This document shows, piece by piece, positions 7,314-17,835 of a DNA stretch of 63,533 bases (positions are counted from its first letter, which is position 1; each line of letters starts with the position of its first letter). A model generated the notes under the pieces. The model saw only the letters and a program-made list of their open reading frames with translations, had not been told where the DNA came from and did not search any database. The position numbers and the translations under genes are program-made. Origin of the DNA: Gemmatimonadota bacterium. GTDB taxonomy: Bacteria; JAAXHH01. The stretch lies in assembly GCA_009837395.1 (NCBI GenBank), contig VXTP01000047.1:1-63533 (forward strand), written 5' to 3'.

Positions 7314-10109
7314 ATGATCAGAACCGCCCGTCTGTTCATGGTGTTTCTGCTGCTCTCCGCGGTGGAAACCCCTCCTCCTGCAACCGCCCAGGAAAAAACC
7401 GCCCAGGACGGCGCCGCCCAGGACGACGCCTTCGAACAAGCGATCGAGGAAGGCCGCGCGGCGCGCCAACGCTACGTGGACCGGATCGAGACACTCCAGA
7501 CGGAGGTCACGAGGCAGAATGCCCGCCTGCGCAACGCCGGCGCCGGCAACGTGGAGGAGCAGGCGCGACACAACGAGACGATCCTGGCACTTGCGCGACT
7601 TCACGCGTCCGTCGGACAGTATGGGCAGGCCGTCGAACGCCTGAAGAGCGCGGTGGAGCAGACGGACGCGACGGGCGTTGCGGGCGAACCTGAAGCCGCG
7701 GGCGCGACGAGTGAGAACCGCGCGTCGGGATCAAACGACCAGGTGCAAGCCATGGCCGGAACCGCCCACGCCGCCGAGATGCGCGCGCTGCTCGGTAGAC
7801 TTCTCCTGCGTCTGGGACGGTACGACGAGGCGGAATCCGCCCTGGCCGCTGCCCGGTCTCGCGAGGGCGGACCGGCGCTGGCTACCGTTCGGCTCGCGGA
7901 GGTGTATTTCACGACGGGCAGGACCGAGGAAGGCCTCGAACTGTGCCGCGAAGTCCTGAGGGACACGGGAACGCAAGGTCCGGCGAACGCACCGAACCTG
8001 ATGGCCGCGGGGCTCGCCGCGCGGTACCTGGAGCTTTCTCACGAGGCTAACGCATTTCTGGCCGCGGCCACCCGTGCCGACAGCGGGCACCTCGATGCCT
8101 ACGTGTCATGGGGACGCCTCTTCCTCGACAAGCACAACAGCGCGGAAGCGACCGGGATTTTCGAGGACGCGCTGAAGATCGACCCCGGATATCCGCCCGC
8201 GCTGATCGGCCTGGCCGAGGCGGTTGCGGAAAAACAGCCGCTGCCGGCAGAGGCCGTGGTTAGGAAGGCACTCGCGATTAACCCCGCGCTCATGGAGGGA
8301 CGCCATTTTCTCGCGGGTCTATACCTGACGGACGAGGCCTATGATGATGCGATCGGCCAGCTGGACCAGGCCCTGGAGGTCAACCCGGAATCACCCGGAA
8401 CCCATGCCCTCCTGGCGGCCGCTTACCACGGCCAGGGCCGCCAGACCGATTTCGAAGCCGCCCGGCAGCGCGTCCTGGACATCAACCCTTCCTATGGCCG
8501 GATGTACGAAATCATCGCGAACCACCTCACGCGGCGCTACCGGTTCCGGGAGTCCGTGGAAATGGGCCGCCAGGCGATCGAGACCGACCCCGCGCTTTGG
8601 TCGGCCTATGCCGGACTGGGGATCAGCCTGACCCGGGTCGGCGAGATGGACGAGGCCCGCCGGATGCTGGAACAGGCCTTCGACCGAGACCCATTCGACA
8701 CCCGGACCTACAACACGCTGGAACTGCTCGACTCCTTCGAGGATTTCGAGACCCGGAAAAGCGGTCCGTTTATCCTGAAGATCCACGGGGACGAAGACGC
8801 CGTGTACGGAAAGCTGGCCCTCGATCTGCTCGAAGAAGCCCACCGGACGATCGCGCCGCGGTACGGATTCACGCCGGGTGGACACGTGCATGTCGAGATG
8901 CTGCCGGACAACGACGATTTCATGGTGCGCATCGCCGGCGTGCCGGGAACGGGCGGCCTGCTGGGGGTCTGCTTCGGCGAGGTGGTGGTGGCGAATTCGC
9001 CCAGGGCCCGGCCGAAGGGGACGTTCAACTGGGGGCAGACGCTCTGGCACGAGTACGTCCACGTCACCCATCTGCAGCAGACGCGCAACCGCATCCCCCG
9101 CTGGCTGGCGGAAGGCATCGCCGTCTACGAGACGCGTCTCGCCCGCCCGGAATGGGACATGGACCTGGAAGCGGAGTTCGTGGAGGCGGCGGTCCAGGGC
9201 GAACTGCTCGCCGTCAGCGAACTGAACCGGGGTTTCACCCGGCCGAAGTCACGGAACCAGATCGTCATTTCCTACTACCAGGCCTCGATCGTCGTGGAAT
9301 ACATCGTGGACACCTTCGGATTCGAGGCGGTCCGGAACATGCTGGACTTGTACAACCGGAATCGGACCACCGCCGAAGTCGTTCGCGAGGTAACGGGCCG
9401 GTCCATGGAAGACTTCGACCAAGATTTCGCGGACTATACCGAAAAGCGGATCGCCGGGCTCAGGCGCGTCCTGCAATTCAAGCCGTCGCGCGACGAGAAA
9501 CCGTCCATGGCCGAACTGGAGGCGATGGCGGCCGATCATCCGGAGAGTTTCTACGTACACCTGATGCTGGGCCAGGCGTTGCACATGCAGAAACGGTACG
9601 AAGAAGCCATCGCGCCGCTTGAGCGCGCCCGGACCCTCTACGCACATTACACCCATGCCGGCAATCCCCATGCATTGCTGGCGGAAATCTACCTCGAACA
9701 GGGGAACACGGAAGCGGCGATGGAGGCCCTCGAGGCACTCACCACCGTCGACGAGGACGACATCGCGTCCTGCAAGACCCTGGCCGGACTCTACGCCGGG
9801 GAAGGCCGGCGCGGGGACGCCCTCCGCATCCTGGAACGGGCCGTCATGATCGATCCCTTCGACGCCGAGCTCCGCAAGATGCGCGCCGACGCGTACGAAC
9901 GGGATGGAAGGCCGGACCTGGCCGTTCCGGAGTACGAAGCCGTGCTGGCGGTCGAGACCACCGACCGGGTGCAGGCGCAGTACGACCTGGCCCGCGCATA
10001 CCTGGCGGCGGGAAGGAAGGACGACGCCAGGAAGGCCGCGCTGAAAGCCCTGGAGGACGCGCCGGGTTTCGAAGCCGCCCAGGAGGTCCTGCTCCGGTCG
10101 CTGGAATAA
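7314..10109 (+). CDS. Secreted TPR protein with peptidase MA-like domain
   Basis: A signal peptide (about residues 1-25, ending ATAQ) suggests export. The mature protein carries several TPR units before and after a central gluzincin-type domain (about 490-720). That domain has HEYVH starting at His579 and a downstream LAEGIAVYE glutamate motif, the arrangement of peptidase MA-like zinc peptidases. TPR units on both sides would bind partner proteins or substrate. The gene has its own promoter inside comEC. It is probably periplasmic or surface exposed. Natural substrate unknown; assignment rests on the HExxH plus AEG motif and repeated A/Y/A pattern. Confidence 0.85.
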   Translation: MIRTARLFMVFLLLSAVETPPPATAQEKTAQDGAAQDDAFEQAIEEGRAARQRYVDRIETLQTEVTRQNARLRNAGAGNVEEQARHNETILALARLHASVGQYGQAVERLKSAVEQTDATGVAGEPEAAGATSENRASGSNDQVQAMAGTAHAAEMRALLGRLLLRLGRYDEAESALAAARSREGGPALATVRLAEVYFTTGRTEEGLELCREVLRDTGTQGPANAPNLMAAGLAARYLELSHEANAFLAAATRADSGHLDAYVSWGRLFLDKHNSAEATGIFEDALKIDPGYPPALIGLAEAVAEKQPLPAEAVVRKALAINPALMEGRHFLAGLYLTDEAYDDAIGQLDQALEVNPESPGTHALLAAAYHGQGRQTDFEAARQRVLDINPSYGRMYEIIANHLTRRYRFRESVEMGRQAIETDPALWSAYAGLGISLTRVGEMDEARRMLEQAFDRDPFDTRTYNTLELLDSFEDFETRKSGPFILKIHGDEDAVYGKLALDLLEEAHRTIAPRYGFTPGGHVHVEMLPDNDDFMVRIAGVPGTGGLLGVCFGEVVVANSPRARPKGTFNWGQTLWHEYVHVTHLQQTRNRIPRWLAEGIAVYETRLARPEWDMDLEAEFVEAAVQGELLAVSELNRGFTRPKSRNQIVISYYQASIVVEYIVDTFGFEAVRNMLDLYNRNRTTAEVVREVTGRSMEDFDQDFADYTEKRIAGLRRVLQFKPSRDEKPSMAELEAMAADHPESFYVHLMLGQALHMQKRYEEAIAPLERARTLYAHYTHAGNPHALLAEIYLEQGNTEAAMEALEALTTVDEDDIASCKTLAGLYAGEGRRGDALRILERAVMIDPFDAELRKMRADAYERDGRPDLAVPEYEAVLAVETTDRVQAQYDLARAYLAAGRKDDARKAALKALEDAPGFEAAQEVLLRSLE

Positions 10110-10179
10110 GCGCGCAGGCCAGCCCTGCCAGTGCTCGGTCCACCCGCCCCGCGGCGCACGGCCCGCCAGCACCCGGCGC

Positions 10180-10216
10180 GCCCGTATCGGCCCGGTTTTA
10201 ACGTTGCGATACGGGC
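10180..10216. other. 10-bp perfect stem-loop after the TPR gene
   Basis: GCCCGTATCG at 10180-10189 and its exact complement at 10207-10216 flank a 17-base loop. The hairpin lies 70 bases after the TPR gene stop and overlaps the carB -35 box. No T run follows, so it is either a weak terminator or an operator-like inverted repeat for carB. Confidence 0.55.
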
Positions 10217-10232
10217 CTTCTCACTTTATATT
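10204..10232 (+). promoter_or_regulatory. Candidate promoter of carB-argJ
   Basis: TTGCGA at 10204-10209 and TATATT at 10227-10232 are 17 bases apart. The -35 box falls inside the 3' half of a 10-bp inverted repeat, which would allow a repressor or RNA structure to influence it. Confidence 0.55.
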
Positions 10233-10317
10233 CAAGCGGTTTGCTCCAACTGCATGTAGGTGATGCGCGGGCACCTCGCCTCAGGCGCTTCGCTGCGGTC
10301 CCCTTTTGAGGGTCATC

Positions 10318-13300
10318 TTGCCGAAACGCACCGACATCGAATCCATCCTGATCATCGGCTCCGGGCCGATCGTCATCGGACAGGCCTGCGAGTTCGACTA
10401 TTCCGGCACCCAGGCCTGCAGGGCACTCCGCGAAGAAGGCTACCGCGTCGTGCTGATCAACAGCAATCCGGCCACCATCATGACGGACCCGGACATGGCG
10501 GACCGGACCTACGTCGAGCCCATCACCGCGGAATACGTGGAGAAGGTCATCCGGCGCGAGCGCCCCGACGTGCTGCTGCCCACGCTCGGGGGGCAGACCG
10601 CCCTGAACGTCGCCGTCGAGCTTGCCGAGTCGGGCACGCTGGACCGCTACGGGGTCGAGCTCATCGGCGCCAAGCTCGAGGCGATCAAGATGGCCGAGGA
10701 TCGGGAACTGTTCCAGCAGGCCATGGAGCGCATCGGTTTGGAGGTGCCCCGGGGCGGCTTCGCGCGGACCGTCGACGAGGCCTGGGAACTGGTGAAGGAT
10801 ACGGGCTTTCCCGCCATCATCCGACCGGCCTTCACCCTGGGCGGCGCGGGCGGGAGCATCGCGCGGAGCGAGTCGGAATATGCCGAGGCCGTCGAATGGG
10901 GCCTGTCCACCAGTCCCATCACCGAGGTGCTGATCGAGGAGTCGGTCATCGGCTGGAAGGAATACGAACTCGAGGTCATGCGGGACCTGGCCGACAACGT
11001 GGTGATCATCTGCTCCATCGAAAATTTCGACCCCATGGGCGTGCACACCGGCGACAGCATCACGGTCGCGCCCGCGCAGACCCTCACGGACAAGGAATAC
11101 CAGGCGCTTAGGGACGCCTCGATCAAGGTGATCCGGGAGATCGGTGTGGAGACGGGCGGATCGAACATCCAGTTCGCCGTCAGCCCGGAAGACGGCCGCA
11201 TCCTGGCCATCGAGATGAACCCCCGCGTGTCCCGCAGCTCGGCCCTGGCTTCCAAGGCCACGGGCTTCCCCATCGCCAAGATCGCCGCGAAGCTGGCGGT
11301 CGGTTACACGCTGGACGAAATCCCCAACGACATCACCCGCGAAACCCCGGCGTCCTTCGAGCCCACCATCGATTACGTGGTGGTGAAGATCCCGCGGTGG
11401 GCCTTCGAGAAATTTCCCAACGCCGACACCCAGCTCGGTACGCAGATGAAGTCGGTGGGCGAGACCATGGCCATCGGCCGGACCTTCAAGGAAGCGGTTC
11501 AGAAAGGGCTCAGGGGCCTGGAGATCGACCGCCACGGCCTCGGGGCTGACGGGAAGGACCAGGTGGACGGCGTGCTGGACGATCTCAGGGAACAGATGAC
11601 CCGGCCCACGGCGGAGCGCATCTTCCAGATCAAGACCGCCCTCCAGCTCGGCATGCCCATTGAAGAAATCTACACGTTGACCGGCGTCGATCCCTGGTTC
11701 CTGCACAACCTGCGGGACATCGTCGAGCTCGAGGGCGAAATCGGCGCACACCGGAACGGCTCCATGCCCCGGAAACTGCTGCACAGGGCCAAACAGGCCG
11801 GTTTCTCCGACATGCAGATCGCCCACCTGACCGGCAGCGACGAGCGGTCGGTCCGCGCCCGGCGCATCGAGGCGCGCGTGGATGCCGTGTTCAAGACTGT
11901 CGACACCTGCGCGGCCGAGTTCGAGGCCATGACGCCCTACTACTATTCGACCTACGAGACCGAGAACGAGACCCGGCCCAAGACGCGGAAGACGATCATG
12001 ATCCTCGGCGGCGGTCCGAACCGCATCGGCCAGGGGATCGAGTTCGACTACTGCTGCGTGCAGGCGGTCATGGCGCTGAAGGAGGACGGATACGAGACGA
12101 TCATGGTCAACAGCAACCCGGAGACCGTGAGCACCGATTACGACATCTCGGACCGGCTGTTCTTCGAGCCCCTCACCTTCGAAGACGTGATGAACATCGT
12201 CGAGACGGAAAAGCCAGACGGCGTTATCGTCCAGTTCGGCGGGCAGACGCCCCTCAAGCTGGCCCTGCCGCTCGAACGCGCGGGCGTGCCCATTATCGGC
12301 ACGTCGCCCGACAGCATCGACCTGGCCGAGGACCGCAAGCGGTTCGGCGCCCTGACGACGGAGTTGGGCATCCCCCATCCGCCCCACGGAACGGTCTTCT
12401 CCTTCGAAGAGGCCCTGGAGGTGGCGAGCGAGATCGGTTACCCCGTGCTGGTGCGGCCTTCCTACGTCCTGGGCGGCCGCAACATGGCCCTGGTCTACGA
12501 CGACGACTCCCTGCAGAACTACATGCGGACCGCCGTCCACGTGTCTCCCGAGCATCCCATCCTCATCGACAAGTTCCTCGAGGACGCCTTCGAGTACGAC
12601 GTGGACGCCATTTCCGACGGGACGGACGTCGTCCTGGGCGGGATCATGGAACACATCGAAGAGGCGGGCATCCATTCCGGTGACAGCGCCTGCGTGCTGC
12701 CGCCCTACATGGTCAAGCCCATGCATATCGACACCATGAGGAACTACACCCACGCCCTGGCAAGAAGCCTCAAGGTCGTCGGCCTGATCAACGTGCAGTA
12801 CGCCATCAAGAACGACGTGGTCTACGTGCTGGAGGTCAACCCGCGGGCCTCGCGGACGATACCCTTCGTGTCCAAGGCCATCGGCGTGCCCCTGGCCCAG
12901 TTCGCGGCGCAGGTCATGGCCGGGAAGACGCTGCGCGAACTCGGGTTCACCGAGGAGATCATCCCGCCCTACGCCTCGGTGAAGGAGGTCGTGCTGCCCT
13001 TCGTGAAATTCGCGGGGTCGGACAGCCTGCTCGGACCCGAAATGAAATCGACCGGCGAGGTCATGGGCATCTACGAAGAGCCGGGCATCGCCTTCGCCAA
13101 GGGACAGAGCGCGGCGGGCGGCTCCCTGCCCCTGTCCGGCACCGTCCTGGTCAGCGTCAACGCCTTCGACCACGAGAACGTCGTGGACATCGCCCGGGAG
13201 CTCGATCTGCTGGGTTTCACGATCATGGCGACGAGCGGCACCGGCCGCACGCTGGAGGAGGCCGACCTGGAGGTGGTCCGGGTCAACAAGGTCTGGGAGG

Positions 13301-13557
13301 GCGAACCGCACATCGTGGACCACATCCGGCGGAGCGACATCCAACTCATCATCAACACGCCACTGGGCAAGAGCGCGCGGGACGACGACTACATGATCCG
13401 CCGCGCGGCCATCGAGGCGAACATCCCGTGCATCACCACGCTCTCGGCGGCCTGGTCCGCGGTCAAGGCCATCCAGGCGCTCAAGAACGAGGGCCGGGAG
13501 ATCTCGGTAAAGAGCCTGCAGGAATGGCACGAGACGTTGAGGGAAGCGAGGGTTTGA
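10318..13557 (+). CDS. carB: Carbamoyl-phosphate synthase large subunit
   Basis: The enzyme makes carbamoyl phosphate for arginine and pyrimidine synthesis, using ammonia from the small subunit CarA. The two homologous ATP-grasp halves are visible, each opening with a nucleotide motif ([18 protein letters not shown] near residue 17 and [20 protein letters not shown] near 565) and followed by an MGS-like regulatory domain at the end. Length 1079 aa is typical. The frame opens with a TTG at 10306, but TTG 10318 gives the conserved start [13 protein letters not shown] and has GAGGG five bases upstream, so it is preferred. carA is not in the window. argJ follows after two bases. Confidence 0.95.
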   Translation: MPKRTDIESILIIGSGPIVIGQACEFDYSGTQACRALREEGYRVVLINSNPATIMTDPDMADRTYVEPITAEYVEKVIRRERPDVLLPTLGGQTALNVAVELAESGTLDRYGVELIGAKLEAIKMAEDRELFQQAMERIGLEVPRGGFARTVDEAWELVKDTGFPAIIRPAFTLGGAGGSIARSESEYAEAVEWGLSTSPITEVLIEESVIGWKEYELEVMRDLADNVVIICSIENFDPMGVHTGDSITVAPAQTLTDKEYQALRDASIKVIREIGVETGGSNIQFAVSPEDGRILAIEMNPRVSRSSALASKATGFPIAKIAAKLAVGYTLDEIPNDITRETPASFEPTIDYVVVKIPRWAFEKFPNADTQLGTQMKSVGETMAIGRTFKEAVQKGLRGLEIDRHGLGADGKDQVDGVLDDLREQMTRPTAERIFQIKTALQLGMPIEEIYTLTGVDPWFLHNLRDIVELEGEIGAHRNGSMPRKLLHRAKQAGFSDMQIAHLTGSDERSVRARRIEARVDAVFKTVDTCAAEFEAMTPYYYSTYETENETRPKTRKTIMILGGGPNRIGQGIEFDYCCVQAVMALKEDGYETIMVNSNPETVSTDYDISDRLFFEPLTFEDVMNIVETEKPDGVIVQFGGQTPLKLALPLERAGVPIIGTSPDSIDLAEDRKRFGALTTELGIPHPPHGTVFSFEEALEVASEIGYPVLVRPSYVLGGRNMALVYDDDSLQNYMRTAVHVSPEHPILIDKFLEDAFEYDVDAISDGTDVVLGGIMEHIEEAGIHSGDSACVLPPYMVKPMHIDTMRNYTHALARSLKVVGLINVQYAIKNDVVYVLEVNPRASRTIPFVSKAIGVPLAQFAAQVMAGKTLRELGFTEEIIPPYASVKEVVLPFVKFAGSDSLLGPEMKSTGEVMGIYEEPGIAFAKGQSAAGGSLPLSGTVLVSVNAFDHENVVDIARELDLLGFTIMATSGTGRTLEEADLEVVRVNKVWEGEPHIVDHIRRSDIQLIINTPLGKSARDDDYMIRRAAIEANIPCITTLSAAWSAVKAIQALKNEGREISVKSLQEWHETLREARV

Positions 13558-13559
13558 CC

Positions 13560-14771
13560 ATGCAGACGGTAGACGGCGGCGTACTGGCCCCGAAGGGGTT
13601 CCTGGCCAACACGGCGGGCTGCGGCATCAACAGTCCGAAGGGCAGCCGCAAGGACCTGGTGGTGATCGACGCGGGCGGGACCGCCTCCGCGGCGGGGGTA
13701 TTCACCACGAACCGGGTGCAGGCCGCTCCGGTGACGCTATCCAAAGACCATCTGCAGACCGGCATGGCGCGGGCCGCCGTGGTCAACAGCGGCAACGCCA
13801 ACGCGTGCAACGGGGAACCCGGTATGGCGGACGCCCGGGAGATGGCCGCCCGGGTGGCCGAGAGGCTGTCCGTGCCGGCGAGCGAGATCCTCGTCGCGTC
13901 CACTGGGGTCATTGGACGGCCCCTGCCCATGGACGTAATCCGCGACGGCATCCGGGAGGCGCTGGACCGGCAGCCGCTGGGTCCTGACCCCGACGCCGCC
14001 GAGTCGATCATGACGACCGACACGGTGCCCAAGACCTGCGCGGTGCGGTGCGATCTCGACGGTACGGCCGCGACAGTCGGCGGGATCGCCAAGGGCGCGG
14101 GCATGATTTGCCCGTATATGGCCACGATGATCGGCGTGGTCACGACGGACGCCGCCATCGCGCCGGGCGCCCTCAAGTCGGCCCTCCGACGGGCCGTGGG
14201 CAAGTCCTTCAACTGCATCACCGTTGACGGGGACATGAGCACGAACGACACCGTGTTCATCCTGGCCAACGGCGCAGCGGGCAATCCGCCGATCACGCAA
14301 CCTTCCGGGGACGCCTACGAGCGGTTCACCGAAGCCCTGGAGCACGTCTGCACCGACCTGGCGAAGAAGATCGCCCGGGACGGCGAAGGCGCGACCAAAC
14401 TCGTGGAGATCCGCGTGCGGGGCGCCCGCTCGGACGAGGACGCCCGGACGATAGGCATGAGCGTGGCGAATTCCGCCCTCGTGAAGACGGCCATCTACGG
14501 CCACGATCCCAACTGGGGCCGGATCCTCTGCGCCGTCGGGTACGCGGACGCCGAATCGGACCCGGACACGATCGACCTGTTCCTCTGCGGCCACCAGCTG
14601 ACCCGGGACGGCCAGGGGCTCCCTCTCGACGAGCCGGCCATGCGGAAGGCTCTTTCCGTAGAGGAAATACCCGTCGAAATCGATCTCAAGCTGGGAGACG
14701 GCGCGGCCACGGTATGGACCTGCGACATGTCTCATGAATACGTGACCGTAAACGCGGAATACACTACCTGA
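13560..14771 (+). CDS. argJ: Bifunctional glutamate N-acetyltransferase / ornithine acetyltransferase
   Basis: ArgJ recycles the acetyl group from acetylornithine to glutamate in arginine synthesis. Visible family marks are NSGNANACNG, the STGVIGRPLP region, and the autocleavage site in GMICPYMATMIG, where the Thr becomes the N-terminal nucleophile of the beta chain. Length (403 aa) fits. The ATG at 13560 follows the carB stop by two bases with GAGGG upstream. Pairing with carB makes an arginine unit. Its presence shows that ornithine is made through acetylated intermediates, which bears on the role of the LysW genes at 36-44 kb. Confidence 0.95.
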   Translation: MQTVDGGVLAPKGFLANTAGCGINSPKGSRKDLVVIDAGGTASAAGVFTTNRVQAAPVTLSKDHLQTGMARAAVVNSGNANACNGEPGMADAREMAARVAERLSVPASEILVASTGVIGRPLPMDVIRDGIREALDRQPLGPDPDAAESIMTTDTVPKTCAVRCDLDGTAATVGGIAKGAGMICPYMATMIGVVTTDAAIAPGALKSALRRAVGKSFNCITVDGDMSTNDTVFILANGAAGNPPITQPSGDAYERFTEALEHVCTDLAKKIARDGEGATKLVEIRVRGARSDEDARTIGMSVANSALVKTAIYGHDPNWGRILCAVGYADAESDPDTIDLFLCGHQLTRDGQGLPLDEPAMRKALSVEEIPVEIDLKLGDGAATVWTCDMSHEYVTVNAEYTT

Positions 14772-14830
14772 CCCATACTATTCCACGCGGCCTGGCGGGC
14801 CTTCACCACGGAATACAAGGACGACGACCC

Positions 14831-16465
14831 ATGAAGCCACGTTATAAAACTGGTTATTTTGCGGCCGGCAACGTGCAGCGCACGCTCTGCCCGGTCACTT
14901 CCGTCGCACTGTCCACGATTTTAACTGCCGCGCTCTGGGGAATGGCTCTCTACGGCGTCACCTCGGCTTTCCCGGCTGCCGCCCAGACCGGGTCCGTGTC
15001 GATCACGGAGGACCCCGGGCCGGTGCCGGCGAAGGAGCTGGCGGAAAGGCGGGAACGGATACGCCAAGGCATGGGCAGCGGGATCATGGTCCTCTTCGGG
15101 GCGGAGCCCAAGGTATTCAGCAACGACGTGAACTATCCCTACCGGCAGGAAAGCAACCTCTTCTACCTGACCGGCATCAGCCAGCCCGGCGCCGCGCTCG
15201 TGCTGGTGCCCGGAAACCGAAGCCAGAAGGAGATCCTCTTCCTCCCCAGGCGCGACCCCGCACGGGAAATCTGGACCGGCCACATGATCGGGGTGGAAGA
15301 GGCCCGGCAACGGACCGGGATCGCCCATGTATGGCCGATCGAGGAATTCGACGCCTTCGTGGAGACTATCCTCAACGGTTCTGCCTATAAAAAACGTCCG
15401 TCCGATGACACCCGGGACTACCGGGCCATCGGCGAATCCATCGAGAATGGAACGCCCGTAGCCCTATGGCTCCTGGCCGACGCCAGTTCCAGGTACGGCA
15501 GCCGGTATCCGCAAGCCCTCCGGTTCGCGGCGGAGGCCGCCCGTTTTCCCGCCGTCCAGGTCCGGCTCGCGTCCGCCCTGTTCCGGGACCTGCGCGTCGT
15601 CAAATCGGACTGGGAGCTGCAGCGGTTGCAGCGCGCCGTCGACATCACCCGCCTGGCGCAGCGCGCCATCATGCGCCGGGCGGGCCGACCGGGCGTCCGG
15701 GGCGGCACCTTCGGAGCGGGCGGACCAGGCGGACCACTGAACGAATCCGTACTCGACGGCATCATTCTTTCCATCTACCGCGCCCACGGCGCGCACTGGG
15801 GTTTCCCGTCCATCGTGGCCTCGGGACCCAACGCCACGACCCTGCACTACGAGGAAAACAACCGGGAGATCGCGAGCGGCGAACTCGTCCTGGCCGATAT
15901 CGGCGCGGCCGTCGGATACTACACGGCCGACGTCACGCGGACCTTCCCGGTCGGCGGGGTCTTCTCGGAGGCCCAGCGCGAAGTATACGAGATCGTCCTC
16001 GACGCCCATGCCCGGGGCGTCGCCGCCGTCCGGCCGGGCATGACCATGCGCAGGGTGCATGAAGTGGCACGGAAAGTGATCGCGGACGGACTCCTGGAAC
16101 TGGGGCTGATCACGAGTACGTCGGGAAACCAGTACCGCATGTGGTACATGCACGGCACGAGTCACTGGATCGGGCTGGACGTCCATGACGTGGGCGGAAG
16201 GGACATGCCCTTCAGACCGGGCATGGTGATCACGGTGGAACCGGGCATCTACGTCCGGGAGGACACGCTCGAGAACCTGGACGACACCCCGCGGAACCGG
16301 GCGTTGATCGAGGAGATACGGCCCGCCTTCGAACGGTACCGGAATATCGGGGTGCGTATCGAAGACGACGTGCTGGTGACCGAAGACGGACACCGGGTGA
16401 TGTCGGAAGGCACGCCCCGGTCGATCGAGGACGTCGAAGCCTTCATGGCGAATCCCGTTCCTTGA
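14831..16465 (+). CDS. Exported Xaa-Pro aminopeptidase (M24B family)
   Basis: The product resembles PepP. An N-terminal creatinase/prolidase N domain (about 65-230) carries the LFYLTGISQPGAALVL motif. The C-terminal pita-bread domain has the five metal ligands in order: Asp356 and Asp367 (ADIGAAVGYYTADVTRTF), the His of HGTSHWIGLDVHD, the Glu of VEPGIYV and the Glu of RIEDDVLVT. A long N-terminal segment (about 1-52, hydrophobic core then AAAQ) looks like a signal peptide, unlike cytosolic PepP, so it probably works in the periplasm on proline-containing peptides. It sits alone between argJ and moeA. Confidence 0.9.
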   Translation: MKPRYKTGYFAAGNVQRTLCPVTSVALSTILTAALWGMALYGVTSAFPAAAQTGSVSITEDPGPVPAKELAERRERIRQGMGSGIMVLFGAEPKVFSNDVNYPYRQESNLFYLTGISQPGAALVLVPGNRSQKEILFLPRRDPAREIWTGHMIGVEEARQRTGIAHVWPIEEFDAFVETILNGSAYKKRPSDDTRDYRAIGESIENGTPVALWLLADASSRYGSRYPQALRFAAEAARFPAVQVRLASALFRDLRVVKSDWELQRLQRAVDITRLAQRAIMRRAGRPGVRGGTFGAGGPGGPLNESVLDGIILSIYRAHGAHWGFPSIVASGPNATTLHYEENNREIASGELVLADIGAAVGYYTADVTRTFPVGGVFSEAQREVYEIVLDAHARGVAAVRPGMTMRRVHEVARKVIADGLLELGLITSTSGNQYRMWYMHGTSHWIGLDVHDVGGRDMPFRPGMVITVEPGIYVREDTLENLDDTPRNRALIEEIRPAFERYRNIGVRIEDDVLVTEDGHRVMSEGTPRSIEDVEAFMANPVP

Positions 16466-16483
16466 AGGTCCGGCCGATAGCCG

Positions 16484-16519
16484 GGCGTTCACCCACAGCC
16501 AGGCGCTCACCCACAGACG
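16484..16519. repeat. 18-bp tandem duplication upstream of the first moeA
   Basis: ggcgttcacccacagcca (16484-16501) and ggcgctcacccacagacg (16502-16519) are adjacent near-copies. They lie between the aminopeptidase stop and the moeA start. Confidence 0.75.
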
Positions 16520-16556
16520 GGCGGTAAGCCGTACCTCCGATTTAAGGGATGGATAC

Positions 16557-17813
16557 ATGGACATGACAGCGGACCGAATGCTCACCGTGGAGGAAGCCCA
16601 GGAGATCGTGCTGGATTCGGTCTCCGTCTCGGGCATCGAGCGCGTACCGCTGTCCGAGAGCCAGGACCGGGTGCTCGCCGAAGACGTGGCGCCCAGGTTC
16701 GATGTGCCGCCCCAGGACAACTCCTCCGTCGACGGTTATGCCGTAATAGCAACGGACACCTCGGGCGCATCCGAGGAAGCTCCCTGCCGCCTCGAGGTCC
16801 TCGAAGAGATCCCCGCGGGCACCGTACCCACCGCGCACGTGGTCCCCGGCAAGTCTTCGCGCATCATGACCGGCGCCTTCCTCCCCGGAGGCGCGGACGC
16901 TGTCGTCATGGTGGAGAACACCAGGCAGCATGCGGAAGGCGTGGAGATCCTGAAGGCGGTTAAGGCGGGCCAGAACGTGCGCTACCGGGGGGAAGACGTA
17001 AAGCAGGGCCAGCGGGTCCTTTTCTCCGGCACCGAAATCGGTCCCGGCGAGATCGGCCTCCTGGCGGCCTTCCAACGGTCCCAGGTCGCGGTGCGCAGAC
17101 GCCCGGCCGTAGCCATCCTTTCCACGGGCGACGAGGTCGTCGAAATCGACGAGCGGCTCGTACCGGGAAAGATCGTCAACAGCAATAGCTATTCCCTAGC
17201 CGCGCTCGTGCGGGAATGCAATGGCCGGCCGGTCAACCTGGGCATCGCCAGGGACAGCGAAGCGGAGATCGCGAAGGCCATCCGGTCGGCGCTGAGCGCC
17301 GATATCGTCCTATCCACCGGCGGCGTTTCCGTGGGCGACTACGACTACGTGAAAAAAGTGCTGGAAGACCTCGGCGCGGACATGAGATTCTGGCGGGTGA
17401 AGATGAAGCCGGGCAAGCCCCTCGCCTACGGGTTGCTGCAGGGGAAGCCGTTCTTCGGCCTTCCGGGCAATCCCGTGTCCTGCATGGTCTCCTTCCTCCT
17501 CTTCGCACGGCCCGCCATGCGGAAGATGATGGGCTACAGCCCCCATGACTGGCGCCTGCCCACGGTTCAGGCGGAACTCGAAAACGATCTGACGGCCGGC
17601 GGGGACCGGCGGCACTATCTGCGCGCCAGAATCACCTGTACCGAAGGCCGGTTCTACGCCTCGACCGCCGCGGGCCAGGGATCCGGCATGCTCAGTTCCA
17701 TGACCGGGACCAACGGTCTCGTCGTCGTGGAAACGGGCATAACCTCCGTGCCCCGCGGATCCGAGGTCCAGGTGCTGCTGATGGGTGCGGCCGGGCAGGG
17801 CGCGGCCCGATAG
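16557..17813 (+). CDS. moeA: Molybdopterin molybdotransferase MoeA, first copy
   Basis: MoeA inserts molybdate into adenylylated molybdopterin to make the molybdenum cofactor. The protein has the family order: N-terminal DNSSVDGYAV, the substrate-binding STGDEVVEID (about 180), GGVSVGDYDYVKKVL, the LPGNPVSC motif and a C-terminal beta-barrel domain. Length 418 is normal. A second moeA begins 22 bases after this one. MoaA-E, MogA and MobA genes are not in the window. Two MoeA types often split between molybdenum and tungsten cofactors in bacteria with several molybdoenzymes, which is possible here but not shown. Confidence 0.92.
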   Translation: MDMTADRMLTVEEAQEIVLDSVSVSGIERVPLSESQDRVLAEDVAPRFDVPPQDNSSVDGYAVIATDTSGASEEAPCRLEVLEEIPAGTVPTAHVVPGKSSRIMTGAFLPGGADAVVMVENTRQHAEGVEILKAVKAGQNVRYRGEDVKQGQRVLFSGTEIGPGEIGLLAAFQRSQVAVRRRPAVAILSTGDEVVEIDERLVPGKIVNSNSYSLAALVRECNGRPVNLGIARDSEAEIAKAIRSALSADIVLSTGGVSVGDYDYVKKVLEDLGADMRFWRVKMKPGKPLAYGLLQGKPFFGLPGNPVSCMVSFLLFARPAMRKMMGYSPHDWRLPTVQAELENDLTAGGDRRHYLRARITCTEGRFYASTAAGQGSGMLSSMTGTNGLVVVETGITSVPRGSEVQVLLMGAAGQGAAR

Positions 17814-17835
17814 GACATACCGTGAGGAACGCGCG

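Noticed and set aside
10233-10317. Arginine leader peptide before carB
   Set aside because: A short frame beginning at 10263 has only two Arg codons, lacks a terminator after it and runs into carB.
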